41,849 nucleotides of DNA from Rhizobium sp. Root483D2 (GCF_001426685.1 NZ_LMFB01000030.1:1-41849); one strand, 5' to 3'. Shown: positions 24,874 to 33,646, counted from the first letter of the stretch. The notes: a model not told the origin generated them from the letters alone. Numbers and translations are program-made.

Positions 24874-25212
24874 TTGATTGAGGGTCACCCGTCTGGGTTT
24901 CAGTTTCGCTTTTCAGACCGGGAAGGCGATGTCGCCCCAGATGAGATCTACGAGTTTCTGAGCCTGCTCAAGGCCATCGACGAGGCCAAACGGGTTCTAA
25001 CCGAAATGGGACTCGATGGCATACCAACGGAATCCGGCAGTTCCATTGCGGTGACCGTAATAAACTCCAGCGGATTGGTCGCTGCCACGGTTTGCCTGAC
25101 CATGAATGTCCAGTACCCTTTGGCTAAAATCGTAGCCATGACCTCGCCTAATTGTCTATCTGGGCAAGGTCGTTGCGAAACTGTATTTTGGAAAACGGCA
25201 TCTCGACTGTGA
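24874..25212 (+). CDS. DUF6894-like protein overlapping the HWE kinase
   Basis: The start is uncertain; a TTG at 24874 gives 112 residues. The core FQFRFSDREGDVAPDEIYEF and LKAIDEAKRVLTEM, then IAVTVINSSGLVAATVCLTM, follows the pattern of the DUF6894 family of short (~75-85 residue) rhizobial proteins, with the D/E-rich segment followed by a helix and a terminal strand. The last ~25 residues overlap the 3' end of the kinase gene on the other strand and are unlike the family, so a lost stop codon is likely. Family function is unknown. Confidence 0.6.
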   Translation: MIEGHPSGFQFRFSDREGDVAPDEIYEFLSLLKAIDEAKRVLTEMGLDGIPTESGSSIAVTVINSSGLVAATVCLTMNVQYPLAKIVAMTSPNCLSGQGRCETVFWKTASRL

Positions 25213-26176
25213 CCACCAACCCACCGGGGTCGTATCGAATAATGGCCTCTCCATAAGCTTGCAGACTTGAAACTATAAGGCGCGAGCCGAAACCTTTGCG
25301 GGCCGGATCTCCTACTGACGGTCCGCCGATTTCTCGCCAGGATGATAAAAGGTATTTCTCGTCCGCACGCTGTTCGATTTGCCAAGACATCTCAATATAC
25401 CCGTCGGAGTTCGCCAGAGCGCCGTATTTCGATGCGTTGGTAAGAAGCTCATGCAGAACCAGCGAAAATGACAGAGCGGCCTGAGGCCCCAGTTCGACGT
25501 CTGGCCCCTCCACCTTAATGCGATCGCTACCCTCAAGGCCTATGTTTACCTTTGCCGCCTCGACAATATTCCTGAGTGTCGCACTCATCCAGTTTTGCTG
25601 CAACAGAATGTCATGAGCCTTGGCGTAAGCCGAAATACGGGATTGAAGCTTTTCAGCGGCGTCATCGAGCGAGGCTGCGTTTCTGAGAGACTGCGTGGCG
25701 ATCGACTGAACGACGGAAAGAGTATTTTTCATCCGATGACCCAGTTCGTGCATGAGAAGGCGCTGCCGGTCGGCCTGATCCCGTTCTTGGGTTCTGTCGC
25801 GAAGTATTTTGATGAAGCCGATGACTGTCTCGTCGGCTGCACGCAACGCCATCATTTCTCCGGACGCCCAGAAGGTTGTGCCGTCTTCTTTGAGGTGCCA
25901 GCGTTCGTCACTTCCGCGCCCCTTAGTGAGTGCAGCTGTCATTTCCCTTTGCGGAATGCCTACTTCCCGATCCTCCTGGATAAAGAACGCGGTAGCTGGG
26001 CGGCCGACCATCTCTTCTGCCGTCCACCCGAGGATACGGGTGGCGCCCTCGTTCCAGCTTGTGACAAGGCCGTCGAGGTCCATCGAAATGATGGCATAGT
26101 CAATCGCACTTTGAACAATCGCTTCAAGAAACCGCTCCCTGGAGGAAATCTTGTCGGAGTTGATTTCGATTTTCAT
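25148..26176 (-). CDS. PAS-domain HWE-family sensor kinase
   Basis: The 342-residue protein has one PAS-PAC domain at about 15-128 (VTSWNEGATRILGWTAEEMV, DGTTFWASGEM, GFIKILRDRTQ). The HWE-type dimerisation domain follows: MHELGHRMKNTLSVVQSIAT with the phospho-accepting H147. The ATPase region has LVLHELLTNASKYGAL (N247), a W/E segment (EMSWQIEQ) and KGFGSRLI. HWE kinases are typical of alphaproteobacteria and often feed the general stress response. There are no membrane segments. No response regulator lies next to it, so it is an orphan kinase. Its 3' end overlaps the convergent DUF6894 frame by 65 bases. Confidence 0.93.
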   Translation of the reverse strand: MKIEINSDKISSRERFLEAIVQSAIDYAIISMDLDGLVTSWNEGATRILGWTAEEMVGRPATAFFIQEDREVGIPQREMTAALTKGRGSDERWHLKEDGTTFWASGEMMALRAADETVIGFIKILRDRTQERDQADRQRLLMHELGHRMKNTLSVVQSIATQSLRNAASLDDAAEKLQSRISAYAKAHDILLQQNWMSATLRNIVEAAKVNIGLEGSDRIKVEGPDVELGPQAALSFSLVLHELLTNASKYGALANSDGYIEMSWQIEQRADEKYLLSSWREIGGPSVGDPARKGFGSRLIVSSLQAYGEAIIRYDPGGLVVTVEMPFSKIQFRNDLAQIDN

Positions 26177-26579
26177 GAGACCGCCCTAAACCGCTTGATG
26201 CGCTGGTTATGCCATAAACCAAAAAATCTGGGAGACCGACAATTATTTGAAGTTCGACAAGGGGTGAGCAAGCAATCGGCTCGGTATCTGAGTTGAAAAT
26301 GGACAGCGCATTCTGGTTTGCGTAAGGCGATCATGGTTTATCAAATTGGGCAGTCCCACCCCAACGGGCTGGATTGAAGAGGTTTACCCCAACGCCAAGC
26401 GGCGGCATTCAATTCGTGACGGTGCTTTTGACGTCGGTCACCTATCACAAGGTCTGATATTTCTACGATAGACCGCCGGCGTTTGCGATCACCGGCAAAC
26501 CAAGAGGTGGCCCTCGCATTTTGTCCTATCAGGCGATTTGCATCGGCGGCACACGCAGTTCCGAGAAACTGGTTACCGA
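26177..26579. other. Gene-free region between kinase and EAL genes
   Basis: I see no supported gene. The EAL gene ends at 26580 and the kinase start is at 26176, so the stretch covers the kinase promoter. No clear dyad or terminator is visible. Confidence 0.4.
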
Positions 26580-27347
26580 TTATGCTGCCCTGTTGATCAG
26601 CGTCTCGGGCGCGATCGGTACGGCCAACAATTCAAAACTTGGCTTTGCCAGCACATAACCCTGGATAAGAGACACGCCCAGATCTTTCAAGACTTGCAAC
26701 TCACCTGCAGTCTCGACGCCCTCGCACAGCGGCACGATTGCCAGATCCTCGAGCAGATGGAGGGTGTGCTTGACGATTTTCCGTCTGATGGGATCCGTAT
26801 CGATCCCGCGGATCATGTCCATGTCCAACTTGACAATGTCAGGTTGGAAATGGGCCAGCAGGCCGAGTCCGGAATGGCCGGCTCCAAAGTCGTCGATCGC
26901 CGTTTTGAACCCCATATCCCTATAGGTGCGCAGGATATGAAGGATATGCTTTGTGTCAAGCTGCTCGTTCTCGGTGAACTCGAAGATGATGCGATCGGTC
27001 GGAAAGCCCGTCTTCATGGCAGTTGCGAGCGTGAGGCGAATGCAGGCGCGCGGCTCGTAGACCGCATTCGGCATGAAATTGATCGATAGCTTCACATTGT
27101 CGGACGGATCAAAGAGTGCCGATGCCAACTCGATAGCCTTGACCCGGCATTGCTGATCGAATGCATATCGATTGTCGTCCTTGACCTGACCCAGAACAAA
27201 ACCTGCCCCTTCCCCGTTGGGTCCACGCACCAAGGCCTCGTGAGCGAAGACAGCCCCGGATGTGATATCGACAATCGGCTGGAACGCCATTGAAAACGGC
27301 AGGTCGAACGCAGTACCATCGCGGCAACCATTGCATTGTGTCGGCAT
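26580..27347 (-). CDS. Stand-alone EAL phosphodiesterase
   Basis: The 255-residue protein is a single EAL domain with a 15-residue front containing CNGC. All catalytic and metal sites look present: AHEALVRG, LSINFMPNA, IIFEFTENE, TAIDDFGAGHSGL, IVKLDMDM, LCEGVET and IQGYVLAKP. It should hydrolyse cyclic di-GMP to pGpG in the cytoplasm. The CxxC pair at residues 5-8 might respond to redox state or metal, which is inference. A GGAG site eight bases upstream supports the start. With the GGDEF-EAL protein at 19.4-21.2 kb it gives this region two c-di-GMP enzymes, though they are not in one operon. Confidence 0.93.
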   Translation of the reverse strand: MPTQCNGCRDGTAFDLPFSMAFQPIVDITSGAVFAHEALVRGPNGEGAGFVLGQVKDDNRYAFDQQCRVKAIELASALFDPSDNVKLSINFMPNAVYEPRACIRLTLATAMKTGFPTDRIIFEFTENEQLDTKHILHILRTYRDMGFKTAIDDFGAGHSGLGLLAHFQPDIVKLDMDMIRGIDTDPIRRKIVKHTLHLLEDLAIVPLCEGVETAGELQVLKDLGVSLIQGYVLAKPSFELLAVPIAPETLINRAA

Positions 27348-27508
27348 CAGAGCACTCCAATCTGTAGTCGAAACGATATCGGATTGCGATTAATCTTCCG
27401 TTGCTTCGGGCCACGACAATCTCGTGGCCCATCTGAGAAAATCGCTTCGCTGTCGGTGATCGAAATCATATAGGTCTTGCGCTGATCAATGGATGGAGAA
27501 TTGAGAAT

Positions 27509-27748
27509 ATGGGACACGATTTGGCGCCGGACATCCGGCTTTGGGTCATCCTAGACGGCACAGTCACAAGACCGCCTGCACTTCTAACGATTGTTGGGCT
27601 GCGCCAGACGTTGCTGATGGATTTCGACTTCGAGGAAGACAAGGTAAATCTGATTTGTCGAAAGATTGAGATGACCGGCCAATGCCGCCTGGGGCAAGAG
27701 GGCAACAGTCGTGAGTTTCTGTTAGAGAAAATTGCGGCAATGCATTGA
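27509..27748 (+). CDS. Possible hypothetical protein, 79 aa
   Basis: An ATG at 27509 follows a GGAG-containing purine stretch. The product (MGHDLAPDIRLWVILDGTVT then MDFDFEEDKVNLICRKIEMT) is mixed strand and helix in character and plausible as a small protein, but I recognise no family and the next feature is a gene scrap. It may be real or decayed. Confidence 0.33.
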   Translation: MGHDLAPDIRLWVILDGTVTRPPALLTIVGLRQTLLMDFDFEEDKVNLICRKIEMTGQCRLGQEGNSREFLLEKIAAMH

Positions 27749-27764
27749 GTTCGTTGCCTTTCTT

Positions 27765-27956
27765 AACGTAATCTCTGCATTCGACATGGCCGTGTTCAAC
27801 CAGCTTGACCGCTACCATCTGGCCATCGAGGCGATCGAGCGTGTGCCTGGCTTGAAAAGCAAGGGAGAGGACGAGATACTGAAATTTCGCGGCAAGCTGA
27901 AAGACTATAAACGCTACGTCTGCGAGTTCGGCGAGGACATGCCGGGAGATCAATGA
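27765..27956 (+). pseudogene. C-terminal scrap of phosphoketolase
   Basis: The translation reads FDMAVFNQLDRYHLAIEAIE, then RVPGLKSKGEDEILKF and KRYVCEFGEDMPGDQ. This is the extreme C-terminus of bacterial xylulose-5-phosphate/fructose-6-phosphate phosphoketolase, with the NQLDRYHL and YVxxFGEDMP motifs. Only about 64 residues of roughly 800 remain, and the thiamine-diphosphate domains are absent, so it is not functional. The enzyme would have split xylulose 5-phosphate to acetyl phosphate. The sequence before it is unrelated. Confidence 0.82.
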
Positions 27957-28093
27957 CTGGGTATGTCCCTATTGAAATCGCAGCTTAAACCGCCTTTGCT
28001 AGGCTCTCGCAGTCTGGGTCGAAGTCCTTCCATCATCTTTAGGCGCATTCGTGATATGTAGTCGCTTTCCACGATCATTTGAAAGTATGCCGA

Positions 28094-28855
28094 ATGCTGG
28101 TGCAGCTCGGAACCGCTCGCAACGAACGCATCGACCTCAATCTTGCCTGCACGCTTGCGGGCATTGCCGGAGCGCTAAATGCATCGGCATTTTATTCCGT
28201 CGGCTTCTTCGCCGCCAACATGACCGGCAATGTGTCTGTGCTATCGGACCACTTTGCTATCGGACAATGGTCCTCAAGCCTGTTCTACCTGACCATCGTG
28301 ATCGCCTTCATCGTTGGCGCTGGTGTTTCGACGCTGCTAATCAATGCCGGACGGCGGCGAAGCATTCATGGCATCTATGCCTACAGCATTCTCACTGAAG
28401 CCATTCTGCTGATGGCACTTGGCTTTGCCGATCTCTGGCTTCTCGGCACCTGGCGGGTCCCCGTGCTCGTGCTGGGTCTGGCTTTCCTGATGGGATTGCA
28501 GAATGCGGTCGTCACCAGGATTTCAGACGCCCGCGTTCGAACCACACACGTCTCCGGCATGGCGACCGACATCGGGATTGAGCTGGGGATTGCATTCGAC
28601 ATCTTGCTCGGCCGGGAACACGAAAGCGACGCTGCACACAACCGCTCGAAATTGCGACTTCATCTCTTCACGATTTCCGCCTTTTTGCTCGGTGGCGTTG
28701 CTGGTGTTGTGCTTTATCGTGCTATCGAAGGCCGGCTGTTTATTGTCGCGGCTATGACGCTATTCGTCATTGCTATGCTGGGGATTTCTCGAGCGCGCCG
28801 CACTTCAGGGCGTGTTGGGGCCGTCATCGCCGAAGAGGACTCCACAGAGACCTAA
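28094..28855 (+). CDS. YoaK/DUF1275 family membrane protein
   Basis: I use the ATG at 28094, although an in-frame TTG lies 15 bases earlier. The 253-residue protein has about six hydrophobic segments and the family signatures: a first helix ending GALNASAFYSVGFFAANMTG, then a second helix, and VLGLAFLMGLQNAVVTRISD followed by TTHVSGMATDIGIELG. These match DUF1275 (YoaK), membrane proteins of unknown function present singly in many bacteria. The last helix is followed by a polar tail. It is monocistronic, with a diverged intergenic repeat downstream. Confidence 0.9.
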   Translation: MLVQLGTARNERIDLNLACTLAGIAGALNASAFYSVGFFAANMTGNVSVLSDHFAIGQWSSSLFYLTIVIAFIVGAGVSTLLINAGRRRSIHGIYAYSILTEAILLMALGFADLWLLGTWRVPVLVLGLAFLMGLQNAVVTRISDARVRTTHVSGMATDIGIELGIAFDILLGREHESDAAHNRSKLRLHLFTISAFLLGGVAGVVLYRAIEGRLFIVAAMTLFVIAMLGISRARRTSGRVGAVIAEEDSTET

Positions 28856-28964
28856 GTTTCGGGCTTAAATCCATCCGGTCAAGCCGAACGGAAAATGGTC
28901 GCTCGCCTGGCGAATATCGGGTGAGTTGCTGTTGGACAAGCAGACACACCACCTTCGCCCTGAA

Positions 28965-29018
28965 GAGATGCGGTCCGCCGACCTGCGTCGGATCCATGCT
29001 CTTGAAGGGATATGAACC
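28965..29018 (+). repeat. Diverged intergenic repeat, copy 2
   Basis: This is the partner of the element at 16074-16135. Its middle can fold as CCGAC-CTGC-GTCGG. It starts about 110 bases after the YoaK-family gene stop and has the same orientation as copy 1. Confidence 0.5.
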
Positions 29019-29092
29019 AGTGACATGTGCTTTCAATCACAGACGCTACGGTTTTGTGATAGTACGTAGGTTTGAAAGTTCCTATGGACGTC

Positions 29093-29312
29093 CTAAGCGA
29101 GCGATATCGTCAGCGCATAGACCGCGCCGAGTTCGATCATCGCGTCAGGCTTGGATAAATTGGTTTTACGGGAAGATCTGCTTGAATTCGGGCGATCGCC
29201 TCAGGTGCTCGCGCGACGACTCCCGAGAGTTCGGCGCCGCGCACAGCGGCTACGAAGGGCGCATGAAGTGTCGCCCGCCGGTTCCGTATCCTACAAGCCC
29301 AACGCGTTTGCC
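29093..29312 (-). pseudogene. Broken Gfo/Idh/MocA-family oxidoreductase
   Basis: The front reads KRVGLVGYGTGGRHF, the Rossmann nucleotide-binding start of this NAD(P)-dependent family. A one-base loss near 29264 then shifts the frame; the continuation, HAPFVAAVRGAELSGVVARA and PEAIARIQADLP, is clear in the next frame, and another shift follows (AMIELGAVYALTIS) before a stop at 29093-29095. The expected ATG position reads GGC, so the start codon is also gone. Only the first ~75 residues of about 350 are left. It lies just 26 bases beyond the isomerase stop with a remaining GGAGG ribosome site, so it was the next gene of that operon. Confidence 0.85.
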
Positions 29313-29337
29313 GTTTCCTCCCTCTGCCGAACTTCGT

Positions 29338-30243
29338 TTAATTCCTAAAATACTTATCGACATATTTCTGGATTTCGCCGCGCATAATTTTGCCGGACGC
29401 GTCGGCGCGGTCTTCCCAGCCGAACACGCAGGCCGTGACGATGCCGTCAAAGCCAACTTCGGCCAGTGACGAGAAGAAGACGTCCCAATCGATCTCACCC
29501 TGATTCATGTCCATATGCTGGTGGATGGTCACCTTGGCGCCGGGTGGATTGATGATGTAGCGCAAGCCGGACGATGCCTTATGGTTATAGGTGTCGGCGA
29601 CGTGCACATGATTGATGAGCGGCCCAGCGTCGCGGATCATCTTGGCCATGTCGTCGCCAAAGTAGAAGGTATGTGGTGCGCAATAGAGGAATTTGACGTT
29701 GTCGGAGCCGATCGTTTTCAGCATGTCGATCGCCGGATGCAGTGTTTCGCACCAGTCTTCCGGGTGCGGTTCCATGTTGAGCGTCACACCTTCCTTTTCA
29801 AAGACCGGAACAAGTTCCTCGATCGAGCGCCACCACGCGGCCTCGCTGTGCTCATGAGTGTGCATGCCGCCGCAGCAGCTTGATCGGTGACCGCGATCCG
29901 GCGAAGGGCCCCGTCCGAACTCGGAGTTCATCGTATCGCAATCCATCTCGACCGCGATACGAATGGCTTCCTTCCAGTAGCGGACAGCCGCTTGCCGCTC
30001 GTCCTCGTGAGGACTTGCCCAACGGTACATCGGCAAGATCGAGGCCAGCTTGACGCCGTGATCGGTCAACGCTTTCTTGAATTCGCGGATCCGCTCCTGG
30101 TGGGCGCGCGGACGCACCCACCACGGAATGAAGTCGTCGCGTGGCGACAATTCAATGTGCTCATAACCCAGCTCCGCCGCCTTGCGACACAGCTGATCGA
30201 GCGGCAGATGACGGTGCATATGGGGATCTAGGGCTATCTTCAT
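29338..30243 (-). CDS. Sugar phosphate isomerase/epimerase (TIM barrel)
   Basis: The 301-residue product is an AP-endonuclease-2-type TIM barrel of the IolE/MocC-like superfamily. Landmarks are the N-terminal strand MKIALDPHMHRHL, then ELGYEHIELSPRDDF, the metal-binding acids and histidines in VTLNMEPHPEDW, VKFLYCAPHTF, INHVHVADTY and VTIHQHMDMNQGEIDW. A cysteine/histidine-rich insertion (SSCCGGMHTHEHSE at about 119-132) is unusual. Family members isomerise, epimerise or dehydrate sugars and inositol derivatives. The gene lies 31 bases after a binding-protein gene and before a broken oxidoreductase, together a polyol-catabolism set like the moc genes. Confidence 0.88.
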   Translation of the reverse strand: MKIALDPHMHRHLPLDQLCRKAAELGYEHIELSPRDDFIPWWVRPRAHQERIREFKKALTDHGVKLASILPMYRWASPHEDERQAAVRYWKEAIRIAVEMDCDTMNSEFGRGPSPDRGHRSSCCGGMHTHEHSEAAWWRSIEELVPVFEKEGVTLNMEPHPEDWCETLHPAIDMLKTIGSDNVKFLYCAPHTFYFGDDMAKMIRDAGPLINHVHVADTYNHKASSGLRYIINPPGAKVTIHQHMDMNQGEIDWDVFFSSLAEVGFDGIVTACVFGWEDRADASGKIMRGEIQKYVDKYFRN

Positions 30244-30274
30244 GTCTTCCTCCCATAACGGGACGCCAATCCGC

Positions 30275-31207
30275 TCAGCGGTTGACGTCGGTGTATTTCT
30301 TCATGGTATCCGGCGTCACCAGTTCGAATGGAATCCAGATATTCCGCTCCACTTTTTCCTTACGTGACAGAGCGACGGCTGCGTCTACAGCACCAGCGCC
30401 CTGCGCGATCGCGTTTTGGAAAACGGTGACCTCGAGGTCACCCGCAGCCATTGCCGCGAGTCCATCCTGGGTGGCATCGATGCCACCGACCACCACCTTC
30501 GACAGGTCGGTCCCACCCGATTTCATAGCCTGTATCGCGCCGATCGCCATCTCGTCGTTATTGGCGATGACAGCATCAAATTGAGTGCCCGTGGACAGCC
30601 AGTTGGTCATGATGTTTGTCGCTTCCAAACGGTCCCAGTTGGCGGACTGTTTGTCGATAATACTCATGCCCTTGCATTCGTCCGTGGCCATCACCTCTTC
30701 GATATCCTTCGTACGGATCAACGAGGACTCATTGTTGAGGGGACCCATGAGAACGTAGACATTACCCTTGCCTCCGAGCAGGCGGCAGACTTCCTTGGTT
30801 TCCATCGTGCCGGAATCCTTCTCGTCGGAGCCAACAAAAGCGGCGGTCTCCGGTAGTGTCTTTGCGTCGGCCGGCGGATGCGTCACGTAGACGACAGGGA
30901 TATTGGCATTTGACGCCATCTTGGTGATGGCAGGCGTTCCGTCACCGTCCACAGCGATCACAATGATCGCATCGACCCCTGACGAAATGAAATTCTGAAC
31001 CTGATCGAGTTGGCGGCTCGTATCGTTCTGCGCATCCTCGACTTGAAGCGTTACGCCCTCTTTGGTTTTGGCGCGGTCTTCAAGGCCGTTGCGGACGATC
31101 GTCAGAAAGGCGCTGTCCGCACGCGCAATCGTTACGCCGATGTTTTCGGCATACGCTGTCGAAGCCAAAAAGGTGCTGCATGCCGCAGCCAGCATAAATC
31201 TTCTCAT
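30275..31207 (-). CDS. MocB-like periplasmic sugar/inositol-binding protein
   Basis: The start follows a strong GGGAGGAG. Residues 1-20 are a Sec signal peptide (MRRFMLAAACSTFLASTAYA). The mature protein is a type I periplasmic binding protein of the ribose/inositol group: GVTLQVEDAQNDTSRQLDQV, FISSGVDAIIVIAVDGDGTP, FDAVIANNDEMAIGAIQAMK, VVGGIDATQDGLAAM and a final WIPFELVTPDTM. The layout closely resembles MocB, described as the rhizopine-binding protein of Sinorhizobium, and related inositol-binding proteins. The substrate here is not proven. No ATPase or permease gene is adjacent, so it would need a transporter elsewhere or be non-functional. It heads a minus-strand unit with the isomerase gene. 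Confidence 0.88.
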   Translation of the reverse strand: MRRFMLAAACSTFLASTAYAENIGVTIARADSAFLTIVRNGLEDRAKTKEGVTLQVEDAQNDTSRQLDQVQNFISSGVDAIIVIAVDGDGTPAITKMASNANIPVVYVTHPPADAKTLPETAAFVGSDEKDSGTMETKEVCRLLGGKGNVYVLMGPLNNESSLIRTKDIEEVMATDECKGMSIIDKQSANWDRLEATNIMTNWLSTGTQFDAVIANNDEMAIGAIQAMKSGGTDLSKVVVGGIDATQDGLAAMAAGDLEVTVFQNAIAQGAGAVDAAVALSRKEKVERNIWIPFELVTPDTMKKYTDVNR

Positions 31208-31242
31208 GGTTTCTCCTCCCGAACCGGCAAATCGCCGTCTGG

Positions 31243-31261
31243 ATATTTATGGAATATTTAT
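31243..31261. promoter_or_regulatory. Direct repeat in the binding-protein promoter region
   Basis: ATATTTAT occurs at 31243-31250 and 31254-31261, an 11-base period equal to one helical turn. It lies about 40 bases upstream of the minus-strand binding-protein start, where a promoter or regulator site is expected. Confidence 0.3.
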
Positions 31262-31829
31262 TTTATCTTGAAAAGTACGTGGAACGAAAATTCTGATTTC
31301 TCCGCGCTTCTTATTGCGGACTGTCATACGTTGCATAGTGACGCCTTGGGAACACTCCGGCCCGCTACGACGCTTAACTTTCGTTGGCTATCAATTGACG
31401 TCGACAAAAAACATTTTCGCCGGGGGTTTTGGTGTTAATCCCATCAAGATAACTGGACTGGATCTCTTGCGACAGACACTCCACGCCCACCTGAAATGGA
31501 TTTAGAATCAATTCTCCTGTCCGACCAAGTCGGCTCTGGTGAAGGGCAAGCCGTACCGCCGGCGCGAACAGGCCAATCTGCAAACCTAAAAGGTACCGTG
31601 GAAGGCGCAGGTCCTGATAAACCGATTCATCTACGGGTCAGCAGCCGCTCGATCCGCTGACAAAGTGAGCCGTTTCTTTGTTAAAATTGCTTACTAGCAT
31701 GTCTTTATTTGATGAATGAGCCTTGGACGGTTGGATTTTCACAATGCAAAGCATGCCCCAGTTGGGCGCGCGGAGATATGAGCTAGCGTGTCGCCGCAGG
31801 TCAGTGTTTTCGTCGGGATTCGGCACTGG
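31262..31829. other. Intergenic region without a recognisable gene
   Basis: Frames on both strands are short and unfamiliar. It separates the binding-protein operon from a broken hydrolase that reads toward it. Confidence 0.4.
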
Positions 31830-32313
31830 CTATTCATCGGGAAACGGATCGGATGCATTTGCCCCTCCCGATCCATGCACTTCGACCATGATCGGAACGC
31901 GGCCGTCGCCAGGCGCCAGGACCAACCGTCCGTTGAGCTGGATTTCCCCCTGCCCGACGAACGTCGCGTTCCGTATGTCGAGGTCCATACGAAAACCGGC
32001 CCGGCCCTCGAAGGTGATCCGGCCCTCATCTCAAGTGCCCATTTGAAGTTGCGAGTGTACTGAACCAGAGGCCTTCGGCGTTGAGTGTCATCCTTCCCAT
32101 GGTCCCATCCGGTCGACGCCACCGAAGACCCTTGTTAACGGCCGGTGCCACATCCACCCAGCTGCCGTCCCCCAGACGATAGACGCCGACATGACAGGTC
32201 GCGGTGGGATCCGGCCGGGCATTAACGTCCTCGCCCGGGACCTGAGCCATCGCTGGAAAAGCGGCAACAGATAGAGCAAATGTCAGGGCATTTAAAAACC
32301 AGGTTCGCGACAT
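31830..32313 (-). pseudogene. Broken exported alpha/beta hydrolase (N-terminal part)
   Basis: The first frame (32313 down to 32026) starts with a signal peptide, MSRTWFLNALTFALSVAAFP ending AMA, then GLRWRRPDGTMGRMT and LWFSTL. The frame then shifts; the next part, EGRITFEGRAGFRMDLDIRN and LVLAPGDGRVPIMVEVHGSG, ends at a TAG at 31830-31832. The final VEVHGSG is the oxyanion-hole strand of an alpha/beta hydrolase of the secreted peptidase/esterase type. The nucleophile and the rest of the domain are missing. One net frameshift plus truncation makes it non-functional. Confidence 0.78.
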
Positions 32314-32722
32314 ACAGCTTCCTCAACGAGATTGCGGATACTTACCAAAGTTAGTCGGGCAGTGTAGTGTAGCCACCCGTGTATGGACTGAGCGTGAGAC
32401 GACTCCCCCGAGCCAAGCCAGTCATTTTTTCACCTCTGGGGCTCAGCGGATGCGATCCTAGAGCGATGCACAGCAACCCTAAATTGTTCCCGGCGCCTTA
32501 ATAGGTAAATCCTCAAATTTGAAGCTTCCTACGTTTGAACCCGGATATCACACCGGCTTCTGAAGCGCGCCACCAATAAACGTGACTTTCCGATCGGTCG
32601 ATGTTGTCAGCGTTAGAAGGCTATCCTCGGTCACATCGGCACGGGAATTATTTCCTTGACGTGATGTTATTTAAATATACCCTCTCGGTATAGAGATAGA
32701 AATACATCATAGCGAGTGGGCC
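32314..32722. other. Promoter region of the RpiR-led operon
   Basis: No gene is supported. Near the right end there is GGAATTATTTCC at 32644-32655, with short arms GGAA and TTCC, and TTGACG at 32656-32661 that could be a -35 element, but no good -10 lies at 17 bases. RpiR-family proteins often bind A/T-rich dyads of this kind, so the site is worth noting only as weak. Confidence 0.35.
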
Positions 32723-33592
32723 ATGACGACTGTGAAGGAGCGCCTGCAGGCAAGTCTGGAGAATTCTACCGTCGCCGGTCGCACCATTGCCAATTACATG
32801 CTCGCCAACCTCAGCGAGCTTCCTTTCGAAACAGCGGCGAGCATATCGACCAAGATCGGCATAGGCGAGATGACGGTTGGGCGCTTTTGCCGATCGATCG
32901 GCTACACGCACTTCAGGGAACTGAAGGCCGATCTTAAGGACGATTTCAGCAATAGCCCGTGGCTAGTCGGTGACCGGCTGAAGGAATTCGCAGCCAAGGC
33001 GCGTGAGCAAAACCACCATCTGGCGACTGGCCTGGAACTGGAAATCGGAGCACTCGTACGGGTCTACGAAATCGCCGAAACACCTGAATTCAACAGGTTC
33101 ATCGAGCGGCTGAGCACCGCCCGCAAGGTTTTCTGTGCAGGGTTCCAAACTGAGCGCGGCGTTGCCTCGGTCCTTGCCCACCAGCTGCAATATCTGCGCG
33201 ATGATGTTCATCTGGTTGATCTCGCTGCCGGCAATTTCGGTGATGTTCTGCTGACCGACCCGAGGGCTGTGGCGTTGGTGATCATTGATACAAGGCGCTA
33301 TTCGCGCCAAAGCAAATTGCTCGCAGAAGCCGCCGGCAAACGCGGCATCGCTGTCACAATTATCACCGACACGTATTGCGACTGGGCAAGTGCGGTTGCC
33401 GGCGAGGTGTTTGCTGTGCCCACGACCCTCAACCACTTTTGGGACTCGCTCAGTCCCCTCGTGTCTCTCGTGCAATTGGCGGTCAACGGGGTCTTCGGGC
33501 AACTCGGCGCCGGCGTAGAGGAGAGATTGGGTGAGATCTTCAGTAATTACCGGACATTCACCGGCCACGCCGGGACCACTCTAGACGACTGA
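32723..33592 (+). CDS. MurR/RpiR-family transcriptional regulator
   Basis: The 289-residue protein has an N-terminal HTH_6 domain (about 1-77: NYMLANLSELPFETAASIST, GIGEMTVGRFCRSIGYTHFR ELK) and a C-terminal SIS domain (about 120-250: ARKVFCAGFQTERGVASVLA, ALVIIDTRRYSRQSKLLAEA, GIAVTIITDTYCDWAS). SIS domains bind phosphorylated sugars or, in some members, other phosphorylated or amino metabolites. It is followed after 54 bases by the importer's binding-protein gene on the same strand, so it is probably the local regulator. Family members can repress or activate; which applies here is not visible. Confidence 0.92.
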   Translation: MTTVKERLQASLENSTVAGRTIANYMLANLSELPFETAASISTKIGIGEMTVGRFCRSIGYTHFRELKADLKDDFSNSPWLVGDRLKEFAAKAREQNHHLATGLELEIGALVRVYEIAETPEFNRFIERLSTARKVFCAGFQTERGVASVLAHQLQYLRDDVHLVDLAAGNFGDVLLTDPRAVALVIIDTRRYSRQSKLLAEAAGKRGIAVTIITDTYCDWASAVAGEVFAVPTTLNHFWDSLSPLVSLVQLAVNGVFGQLGAGVEERLGEIFSNYRTFTGHAGTTLDD

Positions 33593-33646
33593 CTATCATG
33601 CTGAATGCTCAACTTGCGTCAAACAAACCAAAAAGGGGAACGCATA

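Noticed and set aside
25595..26296. A 233-codon plus-strand frame opposite the HWE kinase
   Set aside because: The minus strand encodes intact PAS and HWE kinase motifs; the plus frame is a long shadow of GC-rich codons.
28921..29469. A 182-codon plus-strand frame after the YoaK-family gene
   Set aside because: It runs antisense through the broken oxidoreductase and the isomerase gene, both of which have recognisable protein motifs on the other strand.
31739..32122. A 127-codon minus-strand frame within the hydrolase remnant
   Set aside because: The recognisable hydrolase segments are in the two other minus frames; this frame is serine/arginine-rich and shows no motif.
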